A stretch of DNA of 64,000 bases, from contig NZ_JAAIJQ010000018.1 in assembly GCF_010820565.1 (NCBI RefSeq), forward strand, positions 1 to 64,000. Reading direction: 5' to 3'. The position numbers were made by a program, and so were the translations under genes. A model generated the notes under the pieces. The model saw only the letters and a list, made by a program, of their open reading frames with translations, was not told the DNA's origin and did not search any database. Of this stretch, positions 16,849 to 27,591 are shown in pieces; within the stretch, counting starts at the first letter, position 1, and every line of letters starts with the position of its first letter. Origin of the DNA: Thiorhodococcus minor (GTDB lineage Bacteria > Pseudomonadota > Gammaproteobacteria > Chromatiales > Chromatiaceae).

Positions 16849-17442
16849 TTATCGCCGTCCCGCATCCTCAGCGACCGAGATGTCCTCGGAAGAGGCGACC
16901 TCCAGCCGCAAGCCCACCCGAGATCCAAGGTTCATGGGTGCCTCGAATGCGAAGAGTCGCCCCCTCAGCAAGACGCACGTCTGCCGCCCGGCAACAGCGT
17001 CGGCGAGAAAGACCCTCAGAAGCCGGTCGCGCCCGGCATCGTTCGGCGCCAGGACGGCAAAGGATTCCCCAGCTCGGTCAGTGGCGCGCGACTTCAGATT
17101 GAAACGCCAGGTCGTCGCAGACGGCGCCTCGCCGCTCCACCAATCGCCCAGGATCGCCCGGACATCGGCATTGCCGTAGAGGTTGCCGTGGTCGACGAAG
17201 CCCAAAACCTTGACCACATGCCCGATCGCCTCCCGCACAGCCTGCTCATCGCGCGCGAAACCGCCATGGCTGATCTCGAGCGCTGGAAGGTAGCCATGGA
17301 TACGCTTGGCGCATCCGAATAGCGGAAGCACGGTGCCCAAAGCGATGACGACGACAACCGCGATCAGGGAAACGGAATCGACCCGGCCGCGCAGCCTTCC
17401 GAGCAGGCGCTTGGCGGACATTCTAGGAAGGGAAAACTGCAT
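16849..17442 (-). CDS. hypothetical membrane-anchored protein
   Basis: About 197 residues, not recognised. An N-terminal basic stretch (RLLGRLRGR) precedes one hydrophobic helix (SLIAVVVVIALGTVLPLFG), suggesting membrane anchoring or export. The remaining periplasmic part has a polar GGFARDEQAVREAIGHVVKV and an FKSRATDR-like patch, with no Cys motif or repeat. It follows ATPase A by about 67 bp across a GGTGGAC repeat and precedes the MBL gene by 56 bp. A Met at 17421 is an alternative start; the frame upstream of 17442 is repeat DNA. Confidence 0.5.
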   Translation of the reverse strand: MQFSLPRMSAKRLLGRLRGRVDSVSLIAVVVVIALGTVLPLFGCAKRIHGYLPALEISHGGFARDEQAVREAIGHVVKVLGFVDHGNLYGNADVRAILGDWWSGEAPSATTWRFNLKSRATDRAGESFAVLAPNDAGRDRLLRVFLADAVAGRQTCVLLRGRLFAFEAPMNLGSRVGLRLEVASSEDISVAEDAGRR

Positions 17443-17482
17443 CTGCAGCCAAGGCCGAGGGTCGTGAGCGCCGGCGCCTGTT

Positions 17483-17509
17483 GGTGGACTTCGCCCTGGC
17501 TCGTCCACC

Positions 17510-17513
<4 letters not shown>
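17483..17513. repeat. GGTGGAC-type hairpin abutting the ATPase A stop
   Basis: GGTGGACTTCGCCCTGGCTC followed by GTCCACC, a single-arm copy of the family at 4805. Its edge CCCTAGG contains the TAG stop of ATPase A1 (minus strand stop at 17512-17510), so the repeat appears to have landed at, and now defines, the end of that gene. Confidence 0.8.
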
Positions 17514-19263
<1,750 letters not shown>

Positions 19264-19267
<4 letters not shown>

Positions 19268-19896
19268 GGGGTTCGCTCCTCGCGCTCGCGGGCGGGTGTG
19301 GCTAGCAGGGCGAGCAGACGTGCCTCGAGCCGGCCGCGGTCTCGCATCAAGCCCTCCAGACTCATGTCCAGCAAGGCGCCTTGGCTCTCGATGATCAGGC
19401 CGCAGACCAAGGCGCCGTCCGAGAGAAAGGTCGGCGACTGCCCGAGGTCCCGTCGGATCCGGGCCCCGATCTCGGCGCGCTCGGTCGCCGGCCAGGTCGG
19501 GGGGTGGCGCAGGGTCCAGCGGCCGGCGGGTAGCGACAGGCGCGCCTGCTCGATGGCGCTGCCGATCCAGATCCGTCGCGTCCTGGGATCCTGCCAGCGC
19601 GCCTCGAGCGCGGATTCGAGCCTCGGCCATGCCAGCGCCAGCAGGCGGCTATTGGCCCGCTCCGCACTGGCACGCATGCGGGTGTCGCGCTCGGCCCGCA
19701 CCGCCTGGATGCGCGCCCGCGCATCGGCACGCTCCGCCAGCACGCGCTCGTGCAGTCTGCGACGCTGGCGCCGATAGGCCTCGGCGAGCTGGCGCGCGGC
19801 CTCGTCCTGCGCCTCGGCCAGAATCTCCGCGCACTCCTTGCGCTCGTATTCCTCGATCAAGCCGATCAAGACAGCGGCGCGATCTTCCAGACTCAT
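19264..19896 (-). CDS. V/A-type ATPase subunit E, operon 1
   Basis: Peripheral-stalk subunit E, 210 residues. The N-terminal two thirds are a charged coiled coil (YERKECAEILAEAQDEAARQ, LHERVLAERADARARIQAVR) and the C-terminal part is a small globular domain that caps the head. ATG at 19896 overlaps the stop of F by 4 bp, and its own stop overlaps the GTG of A. The sequence is diverged from the archaeal E, so the assignment rests partly on gene order. Confidence 0.8.
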
Positions 19897-20189
19897 TCGC
19901 CCAGCCCCAACTGGCGACGCAGGGCGGCGGCCGGGTCCGGGACTGAGCAGCGGCCGCGCACATCCGGGACGATGAGCACCAGCGGCCAGTCCGCAAGCTG
20001 AGCTGCCTGGAGTCGTCCCTGCGGCAGCAGGGCCGCAAGCTCGGCACTGATGAGAATCAGCTGCACCTGGTCCCACAGGCGATCGAGCAAGGCCGCCACC
20101 TCTTCGGGCCCCGGCTGAAAGACCTCGACCCCGGCCAGCCTGAAGCCGGCCGCGCTGACCTCATCGCCGAGAAAGGCGCACCAAGTCAT
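19893..20189 (-). CDS. V/A-type ATPase subunit F, operon 1
   Basis: Small central-stalk subunit of 98 residues, a Rossmann-like fold that binds subunit D. MTWCAFLGDEVSAAGFRLAGV is the family start (GDxxxAxGFRLAG), followed by LILISAELAALLP and VLIVPDVRG. It lies between K and E, as F also does in operon 2. Confidence 0.88.
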   Translation of the reverse strand: MTWCAFLGDEVSAAGFRLAGVEVFQPGPEEVAALLDRLWDQVQLILISAELAALLPQGRLQAAQLADWPLVLIVPDVRGRCSVPDPAAALRRQLGLGE

Positions 20190-20203
20190 GTCCAGGGTCC
20201 GCG

Positions 20204-20557
20204 TCAGAGCTTGTTCAGGATGAGGACCGAGACGATGAGGCCATAGATGGCGATGCCTTCCGCGAGCCCGACCAGGATGATGACACGGCCGAAGAGCTCG
20301 GGCTTCTCCGCCAAGGCGCCGACCGCCGCGGCCCCGACGCTGGCGACCGCGTAGGCGGCCCCGAGCGAGGCGAGACCTGTCGAGAGGGCGGCGGCCAGGT
20401 AAGCCCAGCTCAGGACCTGGGGATCCAGCATCGCCCCAGCCCCCGCGTGCGACTCGGCGGCGAAGACGCCCGGCTGCCAGACCAGGAGACTGGTGAGCCC
20501 GGCGAGGAGGGCGACACCCAGGACCATCAAGGCGACGAGGAGGATTTGTCGGCTCAT
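20204..20557 (-). CDS. V/A-type ATPase c-ring subunit K, operon 1
   Basis: Membrane rotor subunit of 117 residues. It has one extra N-terminal hydrophobic helix (about residues 5-28) and then the normal two-helix hairpin. The ion-carrying Glu lies in LVGLAEGIAIYGLIVSVLIL of the last helix. The first hairpin helix (ALSTGLASLGAAYAVASVGAA) has no Gln, and the residue after the Glu is Gly rather than Ser/Thr; both differ from sodium-binding rotors, so proton coupling is inferred. ATG at 20557 was chosen; the frame upstream runs through the MITE. Distance to I is 323 bp. Confidence 0.92.
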   Translation of the reverse strand: MSRQILLVALMVLGVALLAGLTSLLVWQPGVFAAESHAGAGAMLDPQVLSWAYLAAALSTGLASLGAAYAVASVGAAAVGALAEKPELFGRVIILVGLAEGIAIYGLIVSVLILNKL

Positions 20558-20675
20558 AGGATTTGTCGCCTCATTTTGCGTCTCCGTTCTCGTTTCGGTA
20601 CCGACGGCGGCCCAGTCGCGGGGCTCCTGGGGCATCGGCTTGAGTCCACTGACGGCTCTGACGGATTGCGCTGGG

Positions 20676-20815
20676 AGACTGTGAAAGTATTCCAAGCGCA
20701 CCGCGAGCATTGCATCGGCCCTGAGGTTGGGCCGACGCAGAAGCAAGGCGTTCGCCCGCCCCCGACGATAAGCCTCGTACCTCAGCCCAATCGAGGCAAA
20801 ATGCCTTCACCGTCT
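20676..20815. mobile_element. 140-bp MITE, copy in the operon 1 I-K gap
   Basis: Non-coding element with terminal inverted repeats: 5' AGACTGTGAAAGTATTCC and 3' end reverse complement AGACGGTGAAGGCATTTT. An internal palindrome is shared with the copy at 27654 (GTTGGGCCGACG ... CGTACCTCAGCCCAA). Flanks CTGGG and CCGGG are a near direct repeat. It stands in the same orientation on the chromosome as the copy at 27654, so in opposite orientation relative to each operon's transcription. It occupies the 323-bp gap 20558-20880. Confidence 0.8.
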
Positions 20816-20880
20816 CCGGGCTTGTCCGCCCCCTCCTCGATGATAGGCCACCGTCAACAGCTCGGTGCTCGTGCGATCGC

Positions 20881-22701
20881 TCATACGGCGCCTTGAGTCA
20901 CGAGCGGCGGCGCCGGCAGCGGCTGGAAGACGCGCCCGCTGCCGCGTAGGAAGCGGTTGAAGAACTCGAAGAGGACGAGCCGCGTCGTTTGAATGGAGAC
21001 CACCAGCCCCTCCAGCGCGATCACCACCAGATTGCCGAGCACCATGATGACCAGCCAGGCCCAGGCCGGGGCCGAGTCCGCCATGGAGGAAATGGCGACG
21101 GACAGGCTGGCATGGGCCAGGGCGAAGGCACCGACCCGGGCAAAGGAGATGGTATTGACCAGGATCTGCAGGGCCGACTCGGTCAGGTGACCCATGGCGG
21201 CGATCCCTCCGAGCAGGCGACGATGGGCCAGGAAGGCGCCGCCGAGGTACCAGAGCGCGCCGAGCAGGGGCAGCCAGCCGAGCCCGTCCGTCGCCAGCTG
21301 GAGGACGAGCCCGACGTAGAGCACCAGGAAGCCCAAGTCCTGCATCAGCCAAAGGCGGAGATCGCCGCGCCAGCGCGCGCCCACGCCGGCGAGCATCTGC
21401 CCCAGGCTCAAAAGCGCGACGGCGGTGACGAGCGGCACGAGCAGGATGGTGCCCGGATCCTCCAGGGGACTCATCCAGAGCGCCGGCAGCAGGTCCTCGC
21501 GCGCGAAGAGGCTGCCGTACAGCACCCCGAAGACCATGGCCGAGGCCCCGCCAAGCACCAGCAGGCGCGCCAGCGGAAAGCGCTCGCGCAGCAGCAGGCC
21601 CGCCGCCAGGATCACCGCGCCCTGCCCGACGTCTCCGAACATGTAGCCGAAGAGCAGGGGGACCAGCAAGACCAGCAAGGGCGTCGGGTCGACCTCGTCC
21701 GAGCCCGGGACGCCGAAGGCCTTTGCGAAGAGCTCGAAGGGCCGCATCCACGGAGGATTGACAAGGACTTGCGGCGGCTGCTTGCCGGGCGGAGGCGGCG
21801 TCAGCCTCAGAATGGCCCGGGTGCACCCGCGATCCAGGGCAGCGCTCAGATCGCGGCCCTTGAGGTCCAGGGTCCAGCCGGTGATCCACAGCAGGTGCTT
21901 GCCGGCCGGCTCGAGACCGCCGACATGCATGGCGAACCAGCTCAGGCTCGCGGCCTCGCCGAGCGCATGGCCCAGGTCGTACTCGTCGAACAGGGTGTCG
22001 AGCTCGGCGTAGAGATGCACGATACGGGTGGAGAGAAAGGCGCGGCGCGCGCGGATGCGCGCCAGCGAGTCCAAGGCGTCGCCCGTCAGCCAGGCCGGGC
22101 GCTCGATCAAACGACCCTTGACCGCCTTGACCTGCCGGGCGACCTCGCCGAGACGCGCCCTCGGTCCCAGCACCATGATGCAGCGCTGCTGCTGCCAGGG
22201 GAGCTGGCGCACCAGTGTCCAAGCGGGAAATTCGACCTCGGCGTCCATCGGGAGGATGGCGCAGAAGTCGCCGAGAACTGGGCCGCAGCGCGACAAGGCC
22301 GCGAAATCCAGCGCGCCCGTCTTGAGGAGTCCGATGACCTGCTCGAGCCACTTGAGGCGTATCAGCTCTTCCTCGCAGGATTGGAGCACGCCGATCAGCG
22401 GATCCGCCTCGCGCCGCCAAGACTCGATGCGCGCGAGCGACCGCTCGGCGACGGCCGAGGGCGCCTCGCTCACCACCCCGCGCCGCCAGGTGCCGCGCTC
22501 CCAGTAGCGCTTGTAACTGGGATAGAGTGCGTCGAATCTCGCGAGCTTGTCAGCGATGTGCTTGAGCGGGAAGTCGGCCTCGCTCGGCGCGCGCAGCTCC
22601 AGCTCCAGGGCGCCCGTGCGCGCCAGCTCGGTCAGCGTCCGCACGGATTCCTCGCGCGGGCAAAGGACCTCGAGCCAACGTGTCGAGACCGGGCGAAACA
22701 T
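20881..22701 (-). CDS. V/A-type ATPase subunit I (a subunit), operon 1
   Basis: Membrane stator subunit, 606 residues, which carries ions to and from the c-ring. The N-terminal about 310 residues are soluble with long helices. The membrane half starts at EVDPTPLLVLLVPLLFGYMFGDVGQGAVI, the hallmark of the family, and contains the essential Arg in ISFARVGAFALAHASLS. Seven or eight membrane helices are expected. It follows C by 8 bp. The start is at 22701 (MFRPVSTRW). Confidence 0.92.
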   Translation of the reverse strand: MFRPVSTRWLEVLCPREESVRTLTELARTGALELELRAPSEADFPLKHIADKLARFDALYPSYKRYWERGTWRRGVVSEAPSAVAERSLARIESWRREADPLIGVLQSCEEELIRLKWLEQVIGLLKTGALDFAALSRCGPVLGDFCAILPMDAEVEFPAWTLVRQLPWQQQRCIMVLGPRARLGEVARQVKAVKGRLIERPAWLTGDALDSLARIRARRAFLSTRIVHLYAELDTLFDEYDLGHALGEAASLSWFAMHVGGLEPAGKHLLWITGWTLDLKGRDLSAALDRGCTRAILRLTPPPPGKQPPQVLVNPPWMRPFELFAKAFGVPGSDEVDPTPLLVLLVPLLFGYMFGDVGQGAVILAAGLLLRERFPLARLLVLGGASAMVFGVLYGSLFAREDLLPALWMSPLEDPGTILLVPLVTAVALLSLGQMLAGVGARWRGDLRLWLMQDLGFLVLYVGLVLQLATDGLGWLPLLGALWYLGGAFLAHRRLLGGIAAMGHLTESALQILVNTISFARVGAFALAHASLSVAISSMADSAPAWAWLVIMVLGNLVVIALEGLVVSIQTTRLVLFEFFNRFLRGSGRVFQPLPAPPLVTQGAV

Positions 22702-22709
22702 GGCTCCTC

Positions 22710-23465
22710 CTAGGGCTCCGCAAAGAGGGCGCGACGCAGCAGCTCGCCACGCAGGCGCTCCAGATCCAAGAAGACCAGGCCCAAGTAGGCGAAGAGGCCG
22801 GCCGGCTCTAGCAAGTCTTTGTGAACAGACCGGCGGAGCTGCTCGCGCAGCCGCTGACGCAGGCCCCAGGCATCGTCCGGGCGGGCGCTCTGGAACACCT
22901 GGCGGTGTGCCTTGACGCTGTCGATCACCAGCTCGAGCCGCATCCGCGAGCCGGACGCCATCATGGGCCAGCGTCCGCGCCAGGCGTGCAGCCAGGCGTC
23001 GCCGACGCCCTCCGCCCGAGCGGACGACAGCAGCATGGAGACACCCGTGCGCTCGGCCAAGTCCGCGTCCGGCTGTCCCGCCTCATCCAGGCAGGCCGCG
23101 AGCCGCGCGTCCTCCTTGGCCCAGTCCGGCAGCGCCCCACCGCGCGCCAAGTGCTGGAAGAGCGGCAGCAAGGGTAGCCAGGCGACCCAGTCGATGGCGT
23201 CGCGCCAGCGCTTGGGTGCCCAGGCAGACACCTCGCGAACCTGCTCGGAAAGCAGCCGACGCACGCCGATCTCGATGTCGCTCGACTGACTTTGGGCAGA
23301 GAAGCCCTTGACCCAGGCGCGCAGCGCGCCTGACCTGGCATCTTCCAAGAAGCTCGCGAGCGTGCGACAGGCAGCCAATCGCTGCCAGTCGGCATCCAAG
23401 GGGAGCAGCCCGAGCCGCGCCTGGATCCGCGCCTGAGCGAAGCCCAGCTCGACAGCCGTCGTCAT
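22710..23465 (-). CDS. V/A-type ATPase subunit C-like protein, operon 1 (short)
   Basis: 251 residues; assigned as subunit C (the rotor cap, V0 d-like) mainly because it occupies the same place (between G/H and I) as the 353-residue C of operon 2. Its N-terminus GFAQARIQARLGLL resembles the C family start (YARARVRAR style), and it is rich in Arg and helix-forming residues, ending LAYLGLVFLDLERLRGELLRR-like. It is about 100 residues shorter than a normal C. It overlaps G/H by 4 bp. The identification is probable, not certain. Confidence 0.55.
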   Translation of the reverse strand: MTTAVELGFAQARIQARLGLLPLDADWQRLAACRTLASFLEDARSGALRAWVKGFSAQSQSSDIEIGVRRLLSEQVREVSAWAPKRWRDAIDWVAWLPLLPLFQHLARGGALPDWAKEDARLAACLDEAGQPDADLAERTGVSMLLSSARAEGVGDAWLHAWRGRWPMMASGSRMRLELVIDSVKAHRQVFQSARPDDAWGLRQRLREQLRRSVHKDLLEPAGLFAYLGLVFLDLERLRGELLRRALFAEP

Positions 23466-23848
23466 CGCCCGCCCTCCTCGTCGGACCGACGGCGACCGCC
23501 AGCACCGCTCGAGGCGCCGATCATCTCGTCCGCCAGCATCTCGACGGCCCCGTCAAGCCGCGCGATGGCCGCTTCCTCCGGCTCGCGCGCCTCGTCGGCG
23601 GTCCCCTCTGCCTTGAGCTGGTCCAGGGCTCGGACGACACTGGCATCGGACAGACGGTGCGAGAGCAGCAAGCGGGCCTCCGTGCGACGCTCCAAGTCGC
23701 GGATGCGCTCCGCACCCGCCGCGAGCATAGCGGCGGCGCGCCAGCGGCATTCCTCGACGGCGAGACGCGCTTGCGCCTCCGCCTCCAGCACCTGGTTGAA
23801 GGCGGCGTCCGTTCGATCCAGGTCCTCGCCGGACGGCTTTCCACGCAT
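23462..23848 (-). CDS. V/A-type ATPase subunit G/H-like coiled coil, operon 1
   Basis: 128-residue helical protein. The segment NQVLEAEAQARLAVEECRWR resembles the N-terminal coiled coil of AhaH/NtpF-type peripheral-stalk subunits, which pair with E. The C-terminus is Gly/Arg-rich (GAGGRRRSDEEGGR). It is the first gene of operon 1, facing the matching first gene of operon 2. The sequence is weakly conserved, so the assignment leans on position. Confidence 0.65.
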   Translation of the reverse strand: MRGKPSGEDLDRTDAAFNQVLEAEAQARLAVEECRWRAAAMLAAGAERIRDLERRTEARLLLSHRLSDASVVRALDQLKAEGTADEAREPEEAAIARLDGAVEMLADEMIGASSGAGGRRRSDEEGGR

Positions 23849-24005
23849 GACACCACCCCTGTCGCGACCTCACACCTATATTAGGGTCCGGTGAAGCAGC
23901 GGCAACTGACCTGGCGCAAGACCGTTTCGCAATGCGGCGCGCATTTTCTCTTGACCTATCGTAATGTAGCTGACAGCAACCGCGTGACACGAAGGTATCC
24001 GTGCG
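23849..24005. promoter_or_regulatory. shared divergent promoter region of both V-ATPase operons
   Basis: 157 bp between the two first genes. On the minus strand a possible sigma-70 promoter for operon 1 is TTGCCG (23905-23900), 16 bp, TAATAT (23883-23878). On the plus strand TTGACC at 23951-23956 could be a -35 for operon 2, but no good -10 lies 17 bp downstream. Any regulator bound here could control both operons. The boxes are judged by eye only. Confidence 0.5.
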
Positions 24006-24323
24006 ATGGATGACACCCTGAAGCGACTGCTGGACGCCGAGATGCGCGCCGAGCGGCTGGCCAAGCAAGCCGAGGAGGAGCAGGACCGCGTCCTCAAGAA
24101 GGCCGTCGCCGACGCCAAGGCCGAGAACGAGCGCTTCACCGCCCGCATCCCAGACTTGCACCGCGCCTTCATCGGCAAGGCCGAGGAGCGCGCCGAGCAG
24201 AACATCGCGGAGCTGCGCCGCCGCTACGACGAGCGGCACGTCCAGCTTCGCGACCAGGCGGAGCAGCGCGAGGACGAGGCGCTGGAGGCCGCCTTCCAGG
24301 TCCTGATCGCGCTCGAGCATTGA
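24006..24323 (+). CDS. V/A-type ATPase subunit G/H-like coiled coil, operon 2
   Basis: 105-residue, almost wholly coiled-coil protein (LLDAEMRAERLAKQAEEEQDR) with heptad-like Ala/Leu spacing, the expected shape of the stalk subunit that pairs with E. It differs in length from its operon 1 counterpart (128 residues). ATG at 24006; no obvious Shine-Dalgarno. The next gene, subunit C, starts 52 bp downstream. Confidence 0.75.
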   Translation: MDDTLKRLLDAEMRAERLAKQAEEEQDRVLKKAVADAKAENERFTARIPDLHRAFIGKAEERAEQNIAELRRRYDERHVQLRDQAEQREDEALEAAFQVLIALEH

Positions 24324-24375
24324 GCGCGGCCGCCATGCCCAAGGTCAGGCCCAGCGCCGGAACGGAGCATCGCGC

Positions 24376-25437
24376 ATGACCCAGGTCGCCGACCAGGCCT
24401 ATCTGAGCACCTTGGTCTCGGCGATGTCGACCCGACTCTTCGGCGCCGCGCTGATGAGCGGACTCTCGCAGCGCTCGCTGCAATCCCTCTCCGACACCTT
24501 CGGCCTCGGCCCCATCCTCGACGAGCAGCCCTCCACGACGGCAAAGAGCCGCGCCATCGAGCAGAGTTTCATCCATATGCTGCTCACAGAGCTGCGCGTC
24601 CTGATCCGCCCGATGAATGCCAACGAGCGCGGGCTGGTGCTGGGCTGGGGGCGCAAATACGGGCTCTACAACCTCAAGACGCTGATCCGCGGCAAGCTCT
24701 ACGAGCTGGACCCGAAAGAGATCCGCGCGAACCTCTTCGAGCTGCCGAGCGACATCCACCTCTCGGACCAGGATCTGCTGCGCGCCGAGAACGTGCTGGA
24801 GCTGCTGCGCCAGCTCGAGGCCGGCCCGCATCGTCAGATCGCCCGCCAGGCCCGCGAGGTCTACGAGCAGCAGCGCGACCCCTTCGCACTGGAGGCGGCG
24901 GTCGATCAGCGCTACTACATCGGCCTGGCGCGGCGCATCATGGCCTTCAGCAACGACCACCTCGCATCCCTGAGGCGCCTGCTCGGCGCCGAGCTGGACC
25001 GCGTTGCGCTGCTGTGGCTGCTGCGCTTCCGCTTCTGCTACCAGCTCTCGCCCTCGGAGACCTATTACTGGCTAGTGCCTTCCATGCGCCTGCTGACGCG
25101 CGAGCGCCTGCTGCAGCTCGCCAACCTGGAGACCTTCGACCAGGTGCTCAAGGCGCTGCCGTCCCCCCTCGACGCCGTCGTGGCCGAAAGCAAGACCATC
25201 GCCGAGGTCCAGCAGCGCATCGGCCGCTACACTTCGGATGAGACGCGATGGGTCCTCGCACGCAGCCAATCCGGGGTCGCGCGCGCGCTCGCCTACCTGA
25301 TGTTGCGCGAGACCGACCTCATGCTGCTGTTCGCCGCCGTTCAGGGGCAGCTGCTGCAGTTCCCGGAGAAGACCGTCCAGGTCGCGCTCGAGCTGATCGA
25401 GCCGAGCTGCGCCTGGAGCGCACACCAAGCCGCCTGA
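24376..25437 (+). CDS. V/A-type ATPase subunit C, operon 2
   Basis: Rotor-cap subunit (V-ATPase d/AC39 homologue), 353 residues, the normal length. Helix-rich with family features such as YLSTLVSAMSTRLFGAALM at the N-terminus, KYGLYNLKTLIRGKL (around 95-110), EAAVDQRYYIGLARRI and LLWLLRFRFCYQLSPSETYY. It sits between G/H and I, and C likewise precedes I in operon 1. Followed by 226 bp without a gene. Confidence 0.88.
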   Translation: MTQVADQAYLSTLVSAMSTRLFGAALMSGLSQRSLQSLSDTFGLGPILDEQPSTTAKSRAIEQSFIHMLLTELRVLIRPMNANERGLVLGWGRKYGLYNLKTLIRGKLYELDPKEIRANLFELPSDIHLSDQDLLRAENVLELLRQLEAGPHRQIARQAREVYEQQRDPFALEAAVDQRYYIGLARRIMAFSNDHLASLRRLLGAELDRVALLWLLRFRFCYQLSPSETYYWLVPSMRLLTRERLLQLANLETFDQVLKALPSPLDAVVAESKTIAEVQQRIGRYTSDETRWVLARSQSGVARALAYLMLRETDLMLLFAAVQGQLLQFPEKTVQVALELIEPSCAWSAHQAA

Positions 25438-25663
25438 GCGAATCCAAGCCATGATCCTGAAGAGACGAATGGAACCGCAAAGCGCACCAAGCGCGCTAAG
25501 GATCTCAATGCGTTGCAGAGCGGGCTTTTCCGCCCAGCGGGTGCAAGGAATGCATCGACCAAGCTTCTGTTTTCCGGGCGTCCTTTGGGCCTTGCGGCTC
25601 GAATTGCCGCATCTAGGATGTCGAATGAAGTCTCGACCTGACCACTGAGCTGGAAATCCCCCG
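25438..25663. other. 226-bp C-I spacer with a small hairpin
   Basis: Spacer between C and I of operon 2. It contains GCGGGCTTTTCCGCCC near 25528, a small hairpin with a TTTT loop, and an AAGCGC-rich stretch before it. There is no gene and no following T-run, so termination is not supported. Confidence 0.45.
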
Positions 25664-27556
25664 ATGTTGAGACCGATGCCAATGAAGCACGTCCGTCTGC
25701 TGACGCTGACCGAGGCGTTGCCGCAGGCGTCCCTGGCATTGGCGGAGACCGAAAGCTTCCATCCGGACGACCGCCCGCCAACCGAGGCCCAGCTCTCCGC
25801 GCTGCCTGGCCATGTCTACCGCGAGCGCTACAGCCAGGCGCACTCCCGCCTGGACAAGATCACGCGCCTGATCCCCATCGCGCCTGCCACGGGCATTGGC
25901 CAGATCCGCGTCGTCGGCATCGAGGAGCTCGGCGCCCTCGACGACTGGCTCGGCAAGCTCTGGGAGGAGGCCTCCGGCTACGAGGAGGATTTGCACCGTC
26001 TCGATGACGAGGACCGCCTGGTCAGGGAGCAGCAGGCCGCGCTGCAGAACTTCGCGCATCTCAACATCGACCTGGGGATGCTGCGGAGCAAGACGCGTTT
26101 CCTGGACATCTATGTCGGTATGGTCCCGCGGGAGAATCTGCGCCAGCTCGAGGGCGCGGTCGGACTGGCGGGCTATCTCCTGCACGTCTATATGCAGCTC
26201 GACGACAGCACGCACGTGGTCATCCTCGGGCCCACCGGCGCACAAGAGAGCAAGCTCGGCCCAGTGCTGAGCGCGGCCGGATTCCAGAGCCTGCCGATCC
26301 CCGAGGAGCTGGACCGCGAGCCCGCCGAGCTGCAGCGCAACCTCGACGCCAAGCGTCGCAGCATCGCCGAGCAGCGCCAGTCCCTCCAACAGAGCCTGAC
26401 GGCCTGGGCGGCGCCCCATACTGACCGCCTGATCGAGGCCCGTCACACACTGATGCTGGCGGAGCCGCTGGTCGCGCTCGATCCCTCGCTGCGTAGCGCG
26501 GGCCATCTGGCGCACCTCGCGGGCTGGGTGCCCGCACGCGCCGTCAATGCACTGCGGCAGCGGCTGAGCGACTCCCTGAACGGCGCCTTCGAGCTGAGCG
26601 TGCGTGACCCGCTTCCCGAAGAACGCCTTTTGGTGCCGACCGTACCGGTCAAGAGCCGGCTGCTGGCACCCTTCGCCATGCTGGTCAATCAGTACGGCAT
26701 TCCCGCCTACGGCGAGGTCGATCCGACACCGCTCTTCGCCCTGACCTTCCTGCTGATGTTCGGCAGCATGTTCGGCGACGTCGGCCAAGGCGCCGTCATC
26801 GCCGGCGCGGCCTGGTGGCTGCGCGGCAAGCTCGGCCGTTTCTGGCCGTTTGGGCTGATGGCGGGGCTGTCGTCGATCGGCTTCGGCTTCCTTTACGGCA
26901 GCATCTTCGGCTACGAGCACGTGCTGCCCGCGCTCTGGATGAGCCCGCTCAGCGACCCGTTGCTCATGCTGAGCATCGCACTCGTCTGGGGCGTGGTCTT
27001 CCTGACCGTCGCCTGTCTGCTGGCCATCTACAATCGGCTGGCGGTGCGCAATTGGCCGGACGCCGTCTTTGGCCACCACGGCGTGGTCAATCTCATCTTC
27101 TACCTCTCGCTGATCGCCGGCAGCCTGCAGCTCGGGCGGGGCCAGGGCTTCGGTACGCTGCCCGCGGTGCTCATCGTCCTCTCGCTCAGCGCCTTGGCGG
27201 TGCACAGCTGGAGGCACCTCGAGGCGCCCGTCGGCGAGAAGATCCTGGTCGTCTTCATCGAAACCCTGGAGACCATCATCGGCTATGTCTCCAATACCCT
27301 CTCCTTCCTCCGGGTGGCGGCCTTCAGCCTCAATCACGTCGCGCTGTCGATCGCCGTCTTCACCCTGGCGGGGATGATGGGTACCTTCGGGCACGTCCTG
27401 ACCGTCATCCTCGGCAACGTCTTCGTCCTGGTGCTGGAGGGCGGCATCGTCATGATCCAGGTGATGCGTCTGCAGTACTACGAGGGCTTTTCGCGCTACT
27501 TTTCCGGCGACGGCCACGCCTTCGCGCCCATCCGCTTCAGACGGGGATTGTCATGA
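25664..27556 (+). CDS. V/A-type ATPase subunit I (a subunit), operon 2
   Basis: 630-residue membrane stator. The soluble N-terminal half contains helical hairpins (LDDEDRLVREQQAALQNFAH). The membrane half has AYGEVDPTPLFALTFLLMFG and MFGDVGQGAVIAG, and the essential Arg in LSFLRVAAFSLNHVALS. ATGs at 25664, 25676 and 25682 are all possible starts; MKHVRLLTL (25682) matches the usual family N-terminus best. The stop is 323 bp from K. Confidence 0.92.
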   Translation: MLRPMPMKHVRLLTLTEALPQASLALAETESFHPDDRPPTEAQLSALPGHVYRERYSQAHSRLDKITRLIPIAPATGIGQIRVVGIEELGALDDWLGKLWEEASGYEEDLHRLDDEDRLVREQQAALQNFAHLNIDLGMLRSKTRFLDIYVGMVPRENLRQLEGAVGLAGYLLHVYMQLDDSTHVVILGPTGAQESKLGPVLSAAGFQSLPIPEELDREPAELQRNLDAKRRSIAEQRQSLQQSLTAWAAPHTDRLIEARHTLMLAEPLVALDPSLRSAGHLAHLAGWVPARAVNALRQRLSDSLNGAFELSVRDPLPEERLLVPTVPVKSRLLAPFAMLVNQYGIPAYGEVDPTPLFALTFLLMFGSMFGDVGQGAVIAGAAWWLRGKLGRFWPFGLMAGLSSIGFGFLYGSIFGYEHVLPALWMSPLSDPLLMLSIALVWGVVFLTVACLLAIYNRLAVRNWPDAVFGHHGVVNLIFYLSLIAGSLQLGRGQGFGTLPAVLIVLSLSALAVHSWRHLEAPVGEKILVVFIETLETIIGYVSNTLSFLRVAAFSLNHVALSIAVFTLAGMMGTFGHVLTVILGNVFVLVLEGGIVMIQVMRLQYYEGFSRYFSGDGHAFAPIRFRRGLS

Positions 27557-27591
27557 TCGACCCAGCCCTATCCGCCGAATGGACAAGATCC

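Noticed and set aside
20989-22713. 574-residue open frame on the plus strand, antisense to ATPase I1
   Set aside because: Gln/His/Arg-rich shadow typical of GC-rich antisense frames; the minus strand has clear I-subunit motifs.
25613-27517. 634-residue open frame on the minus strand, antisense to ATPase I2
   Set aside because: Same kind of shadow; no family signature, and the plus strand is clearly subunit I.
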